A stretch of DNA of 64,000 nt, taken from positions 124,001 through 188,000 of the forward strand of contig NZ_JAGGKV010000012.1 of the NCBI RefSeq assembly GCF_017874035.1, written 5' to 3'. The position numbers and the translations under genes were made by a program. Positions 36,980-45,417 of the stretch are shown in pieces. Below the pieces are notes generated by a model. The model had not been told where the DNA came from, made no database searches, and worked only from the letters and a program-made list of their open reading frames with translations. The DNA comes from Paenibacillus aceris. Lineage in GTDB: Bacteria > Bacillota > Bacilli > Paenibacillales > NBRC-103111. The stretch's first letter is position 1, and each line of letters opens with the position of its first letter.

Positions 36980-37361
36980 ATGACTAAAATTAATGAACTG
37001 ATTGATGATTTCAAGTTAAACCAAGAAATCTTGGGCAGGGAAAAGAAGTATATTGATCTTTGTTTGTTTCGACTGCACAGATGGGAGAGATTTACGGTTA
37101 ATGGGCTAGGTGTTGTTGAAACGGAGGATGTGACACAACTCCATATCAAAAAATATATACAGGAGTGTCAACGTTGTCGGAAAAGAATCAAACAGAACGA
37201 TAAACAATAATATTGCCACGTTAAAGGTGTTTTTTCAGTATTTAGTGAGTGAAGAATTTATTGATGAACAAGAGACCCGATGCGTACGTTTGCATAGTCC
37301 GCTAAACGGAGTGAAAATAAAACAAAGCTCGATGAGGGGCTATGATGACAAACCTTCATAG
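36980..37361 (+). pseudogene. Truncated, frameshifted tyrosine recombinase remnant
   Basis: The first frame (36980-37210) gives an integrase-type N-terminal domain (MTKINELIDDFKLNQEILGREKKYIDLCLFRL ... EDVTQLHIKKYIQECQ). Near 37160-37200 the likeness moves to another frame, TINNNIATLKVFFQYLVSEEFIDE, which is the normal continuation of such a domain. That frame ends at TAG 37361 without any catalytic domain. So this is a relic of a third recombinase. Confidence 0.75.
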
Positions 37362-37911
37362 CATTGATTTTGACGATGCTATAACTCATCGTCTCATACA
37401 GGTCGTCAAAAGCCACTGTAAGCTTGCTTTAGATCATTCCAAGGCAAACCCTGCCTGATCGCTGCGAATCCGTGAGAGCCGAGAATAAGCGATTAAAAGA
37501 GGGGGTTGTTAGAATCCCTCGAACAGAAGGACATGAAATAAGCGAGGATATTGTAAAAATGGTAAGGTTAACTGTCGTATTTCATGGCTTAACCAAATAT
37601 GGTGGTGTTAGTTGAGTGGTGGGTCTATTACGGAGGAAAGTATTTATATTTTGAGGATGAAGTAGCTACATCTATTCAAGACTCGATTTAATTTAATTAA
37701 TTCACCAAGAAACACAAAAACAACCAGTAAAGGAAGAACTCCCGCTTCTGGTTGTTTTTATTGTACAGCCATATAATAAGCCAACTTTTACTCAAAAAAG
37801 TAAGTATCAAAATGGATGCAAATTTGTAAGGTCATGGTATAATCTGACTATAAAGTTAGGTAATAACTCCTACCAAAAAAACTTTAACCCACATATGTTA
37901 GGAGAATGGCT
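37362..37911. other. Gene-poor stretch with decayed coding traces
   Basis: Short open pieces look coding (an HEISEDIVKMVRLTVVFHGLTKYGG piece around 37540-37610 and, in another frame from ATG 37599, MVVLVEWWVYYGGKYLYFEDE ending at TAA near 37690), but none is a whole gene. It is probably remnant sequence. A terminator-like hairpin lies at 37716-37759. Confidence 0.4.
37716..37762. terminator. Hairpin AAAAACAACCAG / CTGGTTGTTTTT
   Basis: Perfect 12-base stem with a 20-base loop; T-rich on both strands, so it can act both ways. Confidence 0.75.
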
Positions 37912-38892
37912 GTGTCACTATTAAACAAACTTTTTGGTCAAAAACGTACTATTCAAAGCCCAATATTCGTTAAAGACTTTACAAAAGAGAACCATCAACT
38001 TCTCTCATTAAACGAACTTTTCAATAAGGTTGCCGATGGAGAGCAAAAAGACAATATTGAACGTGATATTAAGTTACTCAAATACGGTATAGACGGTGAG
38101 AATAATGTCTACTTTGAGTTGAAAAACTCATTCTTGCCTATCCTATGCCTTCATGATGTTAGGTTAGAATATGGAGACTATGTAGCTCAACTTGATTTTG
38201 TTGTGATTTCGAGCAAGTTTACTTGTATCTTGGAAACAAAAAAATTAAGCGGAAATATTTCCATAGACTCAGACGGTAACTTTGTAAGAACAATGAAGAA
38301 CAAGTATGGAAAAGATTATAAAGAAGGTATTTATAGCCCAGTTACTCAAAATACTAGGCATGTGGACATACTCAAACATATTCTATCCAAAGAATTGAAA
38401 ATCAATAATATGCCTATCCTGTCTCTTGTTGTAATGGCTAATCCCAAAACGATCATTAAGAAGGTCAAATGTCCTGCTGAGATTGAAAAAACGCTTATCA
38501 AATATGACCAAATAAAAACTACTTTGGAGAAATATCAGACTGATAAGTCTAATCAATACGATCTTGCAGAAAAAGATATGCAAGGAATAGCTGAGTTATT
38601 GATTAAACTGAACACCCCTATTGATATGGATTTTGAATCAAAATACCAGATCACAGGAGATAAAATCCAAAGTAAAGATGAGTCGCTACTTCGTGAAGAA
38701 CTTACTGCATATAGGCTAAAAACTTCAAGGGAAGAAAATGTTAAAGCCTATTTCATTTTCAATAATGCTGAGATGGAAGAAATTATAGCTAAATATCCCC
38801 GAACAGAAGAAGAACTGTTAGAGATTAAAGGGTTTGGAAAAGTAAAAGTTGAGAAGTATGGCAAAGGAATACTAAATATCTTTGGAAGTTAA
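37912..38892 (+). CDS. NERD-domain protein with C-terminal HRDC domain
   Basis: 326 residues. Residues 40-200 fit the NERD (nuclease-related) domain: GIDGENNVYFELKNSFLPILCLHDVRL, AQLDFVVISSKFTCILETKKLSGNI gives the Asp...Glu-x-Lys arrangement of the PD-(D/E)xK fold. The C-terminus LREELTAYRLKTSREENVKAYFIFNNAEMEEIIAKYP...LLEIKGFGKVKVEKYGKGIL is an HRDC domain as in RecQ and RNase D. A DNA-processing role is likely; NERD proteins appear in phage-defence and mobile contexts. AGGAG at 37900-37904 is too close to ATG 37906 and fits GTG 37912. Confidence 0.82.
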   Translation: MSLLNKLFGQKRTIQSPIFVKDFTKENHQLLSLNELFNKVADGEQKDNIERDIKLLKYGIDGENNVYFELKNSFLPILCLHDVRLEYGDYVAQLDFVVISSKFTCILETKKLSGNISIDSDGNFVRTMKNKYGKDYKEGIYSPVTQNTRHVDILKHILSKELKINNMPILSLVVMANPKTIIKKVKCPAEIEKTLIKYDQIKTTLEKYQTDKSNQYDLAEKDMQGIAELLIKLNTPIDMDFESKYQITGDKIQSKDESLLREELTAYRLKTSREENVKAYFIFNNAEMEEIIAKYPRTEEELLEIKGFGKVKVEKYGKGILNIFGS

Positions 38893-38929
38893 TTTATTTT
38901 GATTGAATGAGAATTACTTGCAGCTGACC

Positions 38930-38964
38930 AGACGCTCTAGGATTGTTCCTGAGCGTCTTTTTTA
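38930..38964. terminator. Terminator between the NERD gene and the converging small genes
   Basis: AGACGCTCTAGG / CCTGAGCGTCT with loop ATTGTT, then six T. Confidence 0.85.
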
Positions 38965-39036
38965 CCAACTAAAATATTCCTTCTCTCAATAGTTGAGTTG
39001 AAACACCATACAGAGTCTTTTTAGTCCGTGAGACCT

Positions 39037-39312
39037 CTACTCCTCCGACATAGCTTTATAAGTTTCAATTCGTGCGCCTTCGCTCATAATTTTCAGAGAT
39101 ATGAATTCGTTTTTATTAAACTGTTGCTTTAGTGCTAGAGTCTTTGCTTCAAGTTTATTGGTAGCATGTAACAAGAGATCAATAGACTTACCATGCTTAT
39201 TTATCTTTTCTTGAATGTCCCATAATAATTGTTCAATTTTTAAGAATCGATCTTCAATGAGAGAATTGTTATCATTTTCAGCTTGGTTTTTAGATTGATC
39301 TTTATCAGTCAA
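39037..39312 (-). CDS. Small coiled-coil protein, unknown
   Basis: 91 residues, hydrophilic N-terminus (MTDKDQSKNQAENDNN) followed by a heptad-like helix (LIEDRFLKIEQLLWDIQEKINKHGKSIDLLLHATNKLEAKTLALKQQF). No family recognised. AAAAGGAGTAACG precedes the ATG. It follows the RNase H-like gene by 50 bp in the same direction. Confidence 0.65.
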   Translation of the reverse strand: MTDKDQSKNQAENDNNSLIEDRFLKIEQLLWDIQEKINKHGKSIDLLLHATNKLEAKTLALKQQFNKNEFISLKIMSEGARIETYKAMSEE

Positions 39313-39362
39313 TGACGTTACTCCTTTTAATGAGGGTCTCTGCTATAAATCTCTTTTCAAAT

Positions 39363-39911
39363 TCACTTCTTACCGATAGCCCTTCTTGCTGAATTATGGC
39401 TTGCCTTGTGAAAGATATTTTGATTCTTTTGATCGCCAATGTACTTCACAGTTACCTTTAGGTCATCAGACAATAATTCCAGCAATGCGTTTATTTCAGC
39501 AATCAACTCACGCATATAAGCTTTCTTCCCTGCGCCGCGATAAATGAAATCTTCAATTACTTGGCTGTCGGAAAGTATCGTAATAGACACTGGACAGCAA
39601 GAATATCTATTGTATTCCAACAAAATCTTCGGCAAGGTTTCGATAGCATATTTCACAGCTAGAAATTCTGCGTACATGGTTTTGTTGATGAACTGAGTAT
39701 AAACCTTCTTGGATTCGATTATTGTCATGCCGCATCCAACATAACATGCTGATAATCCGACAAGTGGATGCCCAAGAAAAACAGAACTGTCGCAATACAC
39801 AGTCACTTCATTCTGGTTATGAAGAATCTGCTTTAGTTCTTCAAGACGCTCATCAGGTATCCTTGATAATGGATACTTGAACTGTTTGAGATGTATGTAT
39901 CTGCTTCGAAT
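39363..39911 (-). CDS. RNase H-fold protein, possible ATT start
   Basis: The RNase H fold is visible: TVYCDSSVFLG (first Asp), a glycine-rich strand GCGMTII, AEFLAVKYAIE (Glu), ITILSDSQVIEDF (second Asp), and a final HKASHNSARRAI like the His/Asp segment of RNase HI. GTG 39806 is in frame but has no ribosome site. The frame is open upstream to about 39935 with coding-like text (RYIHLKQFKYPLSRIPDERLEELKQIL) and no ATG, GTG or TTG there. AAAGGAAGAG lies a few bases before ATT 39911, so ATT is the likely start, giving 182 residues. Function in the element unknown. Confidence 0.65.
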   Translation of the reverse strand: MRSRYIHLKQFKYPLSRIPDERLEELKQILHNQNEVTVYCDSSVFLGHPLVGLSACYVGCGMTIIESKKVYTQFINKTMYAEFLAVKYAIETLPKILLEYNRYSCCPVSITILSDSQVIEDFIYRGAGKKAYMRELIAEINALLELLSDDLKVTVKYIGDQKNQNIFHKASHNSARRAIGKK

Positions 39912-40002
39912 GACACTCTTCCTTTCTGTATCTGATACTTAATAAAACAAAGATTTAAATTAAATTAGAAGAAAGAAGGGGGATTAGTTCCCCAAAAGAA
40001 GA

Positions 40003-40470
40003 TTATTTAATGTTTTTTAGTGTTCTGAGTTCTGTATTGAAGAATCCATTGATATGAAACTCTTCGCCTGTTTCTTCACAGATCAGAACGATCAAGATGC
40101 TTTTTTGAAGTTTATATTGATTAAGAAATCTTTGAAAACCAATTCCTTTTGAATCTGTTAAACCTCCGAAACCAGTCTGCAAGCCATTCTCTTTAAACTT
40201 CACATCAATTGAAACACAATCTTCTTTCTCGATTATTTCCAGTTCGGTATTTCTATTCAAAAGTGCAACTCGTGAAATTTTGTCAGTTGATATACTTGTT
40301 AATTCCATCATTTTTACTACTTGTTTAATGCGCTTAATGTCCATCAGATACCTTTTTCTTTTGCATAGCACCCTTCCAATTACAGCGAAATTTGAAATTT
40401 GGCCAATGAAAATCTTGTTTTCGCTCACAGGCAACAGAGTGTTATTTCCAATACCAAGCTTCTTAGACAT
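40003..40470 (-). CDS. Hypothetical protein of the groEL element
   Basis: 155 residues, mixed strand/helix, basic N-terminal half (GRVLCKRKRYLMDIKRIKQVVKMM), no motif recognised. ATG 40470 has a strong GGAGGAG 11 bases upstream, so expression is likely. It runs in the same direction as the RNase H-like and coiled-coil genes, about 90 bp from the former. Confidence 0.7.
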   Translation of the reverse strand: MSKKLGIGNNTLLPVSENKIFIGQISNFAVIGRVLCKRKRYLMDIKRIKQVVKMMELTSISTDKISRVALLNRNTELEIIEKEDCVSIDVKFKENGLQTGFGGLTDSKGIGFQRFLNQYKLQKSILIVLICEETGEEFHINGFFNTELRTLKNIK

Positions 40471-40589
40471 ACTTATTCATCTCCTCCATAAAATTGGTAA
40501 AGCAAGTATTGTGAATAACTTATAAACATTACATGTAAACCACCTCCTCTATAGCCAAAGAAAGTACAGAGCCAATTTTTTGTGCAAAG

Positions 40590-40623
40590 AAAAAGCGGAG
40601 GGCATCATAGCCACTCCGCTTTG
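40590..40623. terminator. Hairpin AAAGCGGAG / CTCCGCTTT
   Basis: Perfect 9-base stem with a 14-base loop, preceded by A-rich and followed by T-rich sequence. It separates the leftward genes from the replication-like region. Confidence 0.6.
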
Positions 40624-40855
40624 CAACATTTATATGAAATATTCATTGCTTTAAATATTTGATGAATCAACATGTGATCACATCTCTTTTCGTAGGTTAA
40701 TGTTTGCCTCTTATCATAACATACAGCCAATGATGAATCAAACTAATAGTAATTTGCTAATTTTAAATAAGTACTTTCTTTGGCATTACATTATGAGATT
40801 CTAAATGAAACTTGAATTTTATTGAGTATTTGATAAGGGGAAGTATTCAAATATC

Positions 40856-40966
40856 TAAAATCCGTCCTCTGTCCCCCTCATATAATAATTAATAACATAT
40901 ATAAAATTAATGTCGCGGATATTAATTATTATTATATGAGGGTGGAGTAGAACGGATTTTAAGAAA
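40856..40966. repeat. Large imperfect inverted repeat in an AT-rich gap
   Basis: The left arm begins AAAATCCGT and continues to CCCTCATATAATAATTAAT. The right arm runs ATTAATTATTATTATATGAGGG and ends ACGGATTTT. The arms are about 45 bases each with one 3-base bulge and a few mismatches; the centre is AT-rich with GTCGCGG. It could be an origin, a strong cruciform or a two-way terminator. The whole gap 40471-41109 has no gene. Confidence 0.7.
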
Positions 40967-41109
40967 TTCATTGTGTGAAATGTGATCTTACTGACATAAC
41001 TAGTAAGGGGAAAATGACTTTATAAATTGTAAGGGTAAAAACATTGACTGACTCACAAGACGAGTTGGTCTTTTTTTATGCCCAAAATATTTAGTCGAGG
41101 TGATCAGTT

Positions 41110-41283
41110 ATGAGAGCAGAGCAGGATTTTTTCTTTTGTTATAACGCCAGATTGATGGGTTTTTTGAAGCGCAATGGGTTCAGTTACATTTGCTCTGCCT
41201 TGCATGAAAAGAGTGGCAATAGGTTCTGGTTGTTTCCTAGAAGCACAGAGTTACAAGCGCAGATTGATTGTTTTAATGGGTAG
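41110..41283 (+). CDS. Small protein (57 aa), DUF5659-like
   Basis: MRAEQDFFFCYNARLMGFLKRNGF..., then LHEKSGNRFWLFPRSTELQAQIDCF, ending at TAG 41283. GAGGTGATC precedes the ATG at proper spacing. The plan (a YxxRLxxFLKxxGF block, then a Trp/Phe-rich strand and an ELQ helix) resembles the small DUF5659-type proteins of phages and mobile elements; this match is from memory and weak. It lies between the large inverted repeat and the winged-helix gene. Confidence 0.6.
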   Translation: MRAEQDFFFCYNARLMGFLKRNGFSYICSALHEKSGNRFWLFPRSTELQAQIDCFNG

Positions 41284-41339
41284 TTTTCGGCAAGCGGATA
41301 TTCAATCACATGGGATAAATAGACAGGAGAGATGGCGAA

Positions 41340-42431
41340 ATGGCGAGAAAGAGACAAGCGTTTTTTACCAAGAGAGAAATGAAGATTATGCTAAATGTAA
41401 ATGAATATCAAAATTATGTGTTTATGCCTAATGAAATCTTTGCTGATTTTACAAAAGCATTTACAGATTTGAAAGTGGAAACAGAGAAGGGCAAGACATC
41501 GACACACATAGCATACGCGTATTCGTACTATTTCTTAGCGAACTACATGTGGAGATATGCGCAGTATCGACATTGGGATGATGAAGTTGGAGAAATTAAT
41601 TTGAATGAAGGTTTGATTAAGCAGTTCTTGGGTTTCCCTGCGAAATCTGAACAATACACATACCTTACTAAAAGTAAAGTTGGATTGTTAGAAAAGATTG
41701 GGTATATTCGCAAGGAATCAGATAAGCCTTGTGATTACTGGTATGAAGGAGAAAAATACAAAGAGGTTATATTCATTTATGAGAGTAGATATCCAGAGGT
41801 GTATATCAACAATAAGAATTGGAAGGTAGCAATGCCTGTTAAGGGATTTTGGAGAGATGCTGAAAACGAAAGAGATGGTGATGAAACAGGCACATTCTAT
41901 CAAATCCAAGATACTCACCAGATAGGGATCGACACCTTCATTTTTTGCATGACTAATCCAGAGTTAGGTGTTGAAGGATTTTATTTGTATTGCTTCTTGA
42001 AGTTCATGACAGATCGGTTTGAGAATGGTTACGACTGCTCCAATAAGAAAATGGCTCATTTAACAGGGTTATCCATTGATGAAGTCAAGAATCAAATTGG
42101 CAGCTTAGAGAGATATAACATGATTACGAATGACCACAAGCCTTACTGCTTAGACAAGCCAAAGGATAAGAAGTGCAAAGCTAACACTTATGGCATCCTT
42201 GAATATGACCAGTTTGCACAGAACTTGATACAAATGAATGTCATTCCAGAACAACGTAAAATCTCTAAAGAGAGATATGAACGAGAAATTGGGTGGGCAA
42301 ACGAGCGTGAGATAGATGGCAATATCGTAGACACAGACACAGGCGAGATTATCAGACCTGCTAAACCGAAATTCTCTGTTAATGACATTGATATTTCGGA
42401 TATGGACGATTTACCATTTGAGTTTCATTGA
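41340..42431 (+). CDS. Winged-helix protein, possible replication initiator
   Basis: 363 residues. Two winged-helix-like segments can be seen: LIKQFLGFPAKSEQYTYLTKSKVGLLEKIGYI (about 93-125) and FYLYCFLKFMTDRFENGYDCSNKKMAHLTGLSIDEVKNQIGSLERYNMI (about 215-265). An acidic C-terminus ends the chain (VNDIDISDMDDLPFEF). This layout is common in plasmid RepA/RepN-like initiators and phage replication proteins, but no catalytic motif proves it. AGGAGAG lies upstream of ATG 41340. A large inverted repeat 400 bp upstream would fit an origin. Confidence 0.55.
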   Translation: MARKRQAFFTKREMKIMLNVNEYQNYVFMPNEIFADFTKAFTDLKVETEKGKTSTHIAYAYSYYFLANYMWRYAQYRHWDDEVGEINLNEGLIKQFLGFPAKSEQYTYLTKSKVGLLEKIGYIRKESDKPCDYWYEGEKYKEVIFIYESRYPEVYINNKNWKVAMPVKGFWRDAENERDGDETGTFYQIQDTHQIGIDTFIFCMTNPELGVEGFYLYCFLKFMTDRFENGYDCSNKKMAHLTGLSIDEVKNQIGSLERYNMITNDHKPYCLDKPKDKKCKANTYGILEYDQFAQNLIQMNVIPEQRKISKERYEREIGWANEREIDGNIVDTDTGEIIRPAKPKFSVNDIDISDMDDLPFEFH

Positions 42432-42492
42432 GCAATCCATTCGATGGTAATGGGTTGCTTTTTATTTTGATTAATAGAAGGGGGTGTAATAA

Positions 42493-42753
42493 ATGTATAT
42501 TCGAGTTAAGAAGCGACAGAGCAAGAATAATGAGAATGTGTTCTATTTGTATCTATGCGAGAGCAAACGAGTAGAAGGTAAAGTCACTAGCAGGCAGAGG
42601 TACCTTCTGAGCGTCAAAGAGCAGGATTTAATGAATGATCGTATTAAAGTGAAGCTAAATGTCAAACTATCTCATCTGGAAGAAGAAGTGAAGGATATAT
42701 TTGATACAAAGGTAACGAGAATTATGGAATTATTATCATCGTCAATTGATTAA
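42493..42753 (+). CDS. Small basic protein of unknown function
   Basis: 86 residues (MYIRVKKRQSKNNENVFYLYLCESKRVEGKVTSRQRYLLSVKEQDL...). The first 45 residues resemble the beta-rich N-terminal domain found in some transposases and in short proteins of integrative elements; no transposase core follows. AGAAGGGGGTG precedes the ATG. It follows the winged-helix gene by 60 bp, probably in one transcript. Confidence 0.65.
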   Translation: MYIRVKKRQSKNNENVFYLYLCESKRVEGKVTSRQRYLLSVKEQDLMNDRIKVKLNVKLSHLEEEVKDIFDTKVTRIMELLSSSID

Positions 42754-43198
42754 TAGAATGTCCTCGTATTTACGACAAGCAATCGTTTACCATCTTTGAA
42801 GTTAGAAATCATTCATTGAAGAATAGGAGATAGAGAAGCCGAAAAAAAGATGTTCGTATCGTGAAAAACCTTAATTGGGGTTATGGAAGGAAGTGTAAAG
42901 CCAATTCGTCATGGAAGATGATCGATATAACCTGTAAACCATGCCCCCATATTGAATCACAAATGTAATCATCCCGCTCCACTTTCTTGATGTATCAAAA
43001 ACGAAGATTTAAGAGTCATTTCAGTGAGACATTGGGAATGGCTATTTTCTTTGGTTTGTAAGTACGATTTTGTATTAAAACTCATATCAAAAATTACGTG
43101 TCAAGAAATACCGTTTATATGGTGTAATAATACTATGTAACATCAATTATGGGGTTGATGAAATGGAGGTACGTGTGTACGCCTATACTGTGACAAAG
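42754..43198. other. Intergenic region without visible gene
   Basis: AT-rich, no convincing ORF on either strand and no strong hairpin. It separates the rightward replication-like genes from the leftward nuclease gene. Confidence 0.5.
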
Positions 43199-44032
43199 TC
43201 ACTGGTTTTCACCAATAAATTCCTTCACGTAACTTTCAATAGTATGTTTATCCGTTGCCCATTGTTGAGAATACTCTTTTGATGGTCTGAAAGTGTGAAT
43301 AACTAAATTCATACATTCTAGGTCATTCTTTTTATAATATTCCCAGGCAGCCATCCGCGTTGAATTGTTACGAGATGCTTTGCTTTTTCCAGACATAGCA
43401 GAATACGTTTTCTGAAAATGGTATGCCTGTCCGTTGTGTTTTACTGAAACTAGGTAGGATTCGGTCGGGACTAATGTGAATTCCCATATTTCATACAGGT
43501 GTGTCTGTGCGGTGTTATTAAATTTGTCTTGATAACGCTGATACGCTTGTTTTATTTGTTGAATTTGAGTATTGTCAGGTACCATATGTATGGGTAGGTG
43601 CGGAAATTTATTTGAGTGTGTTAATTCTATTTTTGGAGACAAGTATACCCCTGTAATCGATTCATCCGAGCCTTTGATGATATTGATGATGTTTTGTTCA
43701 TTTGCATGTATTGGGGTAATATTACTATATTTTAGTGAATGAATTAACTCAGCAGTAAAACCCCTTGCTACAAGACACACCTTATGAATTTGGATTCCCT
43801 GAGCATGTAAATATCCAAAATACCGAAGAACCTGAGAAATATCCTCAAACTGTGCAAAATTCCTTTTAATCTCTACTAGTATGATCTGTTCATTCTCGTC
43901 AATAAATATACTGTCGCATCTTAATGTATCGGCAACCCAATATTCCGAAAGATGAAGTTTCCACCCTACTTGTAATAGATATGGATTAGCTTCTATAACT
44001 TTTTGTATATCCTTTTCAGTTAACTTTTGCAT
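43199..44032 (-). CDS. NucS/DUF91-like endonuclease domain protein
   Basis: 277 residues. The N-terminal part resembles the nuclease domain of NucS: LTEKDIQKVIEANPYLLQVGWKLHLSEYWVADTLRCDSIFIDENEQIILVEIKRN. The Asp of CDSIF and the Glu-x-Lys of VEIKR form a PD-(D/E)xK centre, and QVLRYFGYLHAQ supplies the usual Gln-x3-Tyr helix. The C-terminal 120 residues are unassigned. AT-rich codon use. TTG 44044 is in frame, but GGAGGG is placed for ATG 44032. A restriction or defence role is possible in this element. Confidence 0.75.
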   Translation of the reverse strand: MQKLTEKDIQKVIEANPYLLQVGWKLHLSEYWVADTLRCDSIFIDENEQIILVEIKRNFAQFEDISQVLRYFGYLHAQGIQIHKVCLVARGFTAELIHSLKYSNITPIHANEQNIINIIKGSDESITGVYLSPKIELTHSNKFPHLPIHMVPDNTQIQQIKQAYQRYQDKFNNTAQTHLYEIWEFTLVPTESYLVSVKHNGQAYHFQKTYSAMSGKSKASRNNSTRMAAWEYYKKNDLECMNLVIHTFRPSKEYSQQWATDKHTIESYVKEFIGENQ

Positions 44033-44144
44033 AAGTCCCTCCAAAAGAATCGTATTGATATTGAGAATAAAAGAAGATGCTGGGGATCAGTTATTTTATA
44101 TGGGTTAATGATTCCCCCATACAAAAAATGTGGGGCTTTCACAT

Positions 44145-45053
44145 TCACATTTTACGAAGAGCATTAATTTGTTCTTGATGGCTTGGGTCAATGTAAATAG
44201 CGGTAGTTTGAATATTCTCATGTCTTGCTAAACGTCTGATGATTTCAATGGATGCACCAGAGTTAGCAAGGTTCTTGCAAAAGGAATGGCGCAACCTGTG
44301 AGGGGTGACATTGTCCATTCTGGCTAGTTTTGCGTACTTATCCAACATGACCTGCATCCCTCGTGATGTAAGCTGTCCTGTGCGTTCTGAGACGAACAGG
44401 TAAGGGGATTGGACGTATCGGTCATCCGTCAACGCTTGACGCTGTTTGAGCCAATTACGGAGGTTTCGGTTGTGCTTGCTGACTAATGTCACGGTTGCGT
44501 ATTTACCCTTCTTACCTTCCCTTATCGTAAGTGTAACGTCCCCGTTCACCTTAACATCATCAACTTTCAGTTCCTCAACTTCTGCAACCCGTAAGCCCGA
44601 ATAAAGCATCACGTCAATGATGGCGAGATTGCGAAGACGCTTAAACTCGTTTTTCTCCAAATCCAAATAACTAATAAATCTGTCTTGTTCTTCTTTAGTC
44701 ATCCACTTAGATACTCCTGTCTCACCGATCTGTTCTGACGACTGGACTTTTTGTATCCTAATGCGCGTCATTGGATTATCAGAGATTTCTCCATTGTTGG
44801 CAAGGTACGCGAAGTACGTTTTTAGGGAAGCTGTCGCTTTATTGACCGTCGCCTGTTTACGGTTCAATGTGTGCTTCATGTACCCAATGTACTCTTTAAT
44901 GTCAATGGGCTTAATCTCAGATAGCGGCTTTTCATCGTATGTACCGCTAACCCATTCAAGGAATTGATCGACTGTAGTTTTGTAAGCGGAGATCGTCTTT
45001 TCGTCTTTGCCCTCATTTTTGAGCCATACCAAGAAGTTTTTCAATTGTTCCAT
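44145..45053 (-). CDS. XerC/D-like tyrosine recombinase (second in the element)
   Basis: 302 residues. Core-binding domain MEQLKNFLVWLKNEGKDEKTISAYKTTVDQFLEWV, catalytic Arg in YSGLRVAEVEELKVDDV, the Lys strand GKKGKYATV, HRLRHSFCKNLANSG, then ARHENIQTTAIYI with the nucleophile Tyr. All catalytic residues are intact. It resembles XerC/XerD and the TnpI-type resolvases more than the integrase at 35.8 kb. Three TTCTRCGAA sites lie just upstream of its start. GGAGGAATC precedes ATG 45053. Confidence 0.9.
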   Translation of the reverse strand: MEQLKNFLVWLKNEGKDEKTISAYKTTVDQFLEWVSGTYDEKPLSEIKPIDIKEYIGYMKHTLNRKQATVNKATASLKTYFAYLANNGEISDNPMTRIRIQKVQSSEQIGETGVSKWMTKEEQDRFISYLDLEKNEFKRLRNLAIIDVMLYSGLRVAEVEELKVDDVKVNGDVTLTIREGKKGKYATVTLVSKHNRNLRNWLKQRQALTDDRYVQSPYLFVSERTGQLTSRGMQVMLDKYAKLARMDNVTPHRLRHSFCKNLANSGASIEIIRRLARHENIQTTAIYIDPSHQEQINALRKM

Positions 45054-45079
45054 GATGATTCCTCCCAGACGTAAAAGTG

Positions 45080-45174
45080 TTCTGCGAAGTTGCAGTTATT
45101 GTTGGTTTGAGTGTTCTACGAACAGAATATCACTGTTTCAGAGTGAATTCAAGGTAGAATAATAATTCTGCGAA
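45080..45174. promoter_or_regulatory. Three TTCTRCGAA near-palindromes upstream of the second recombinase
   Basis: TTCTGCGAA at 45080-45088 and 45166-45174, TTCTACGAA at 45114-45122 (within GTTCTACGAAC). Spacings are 34 and 52 bases. They are candidate binding sites for the recombinase itself or for a repressor. The rest of the 364-bp gap to 45417 shows no gene. Confidence 0.55.
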
Positions 45175-45417
45175 TAATTATCCCGCTACTTCCAATATCG
45201 CTATTAGGAATTTTTACGATACGAGGGGGAGGTTTATAGTTTTATTGCCATAATATTTATAAGTTCACAGGTAAACAGAAATGTGCTTAAAGCCTATATG
45301 TATAACTTGCGATTCGATTAACGAACACAAATTTCACACTAATAAATCGAAATAGGTTATAATAATGGTAAATAATTCAAACTAGATAACACTAAGATAT
45401 AAAAAGGGGTGTAAAGA

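Noticed and set aside
41174-41404. 76-codon frame before the winged-helix gene
   Set aside because: It overlaps the better-supported 57-residue ORF and the start of the 363-residue gene in a different frame and has no ribosome site.
42493-42753. Insertion sequence with transposase N-terminus
   Set aside because: No transposase catalytic core, no terminal inverted repeats and no target duplication near it.
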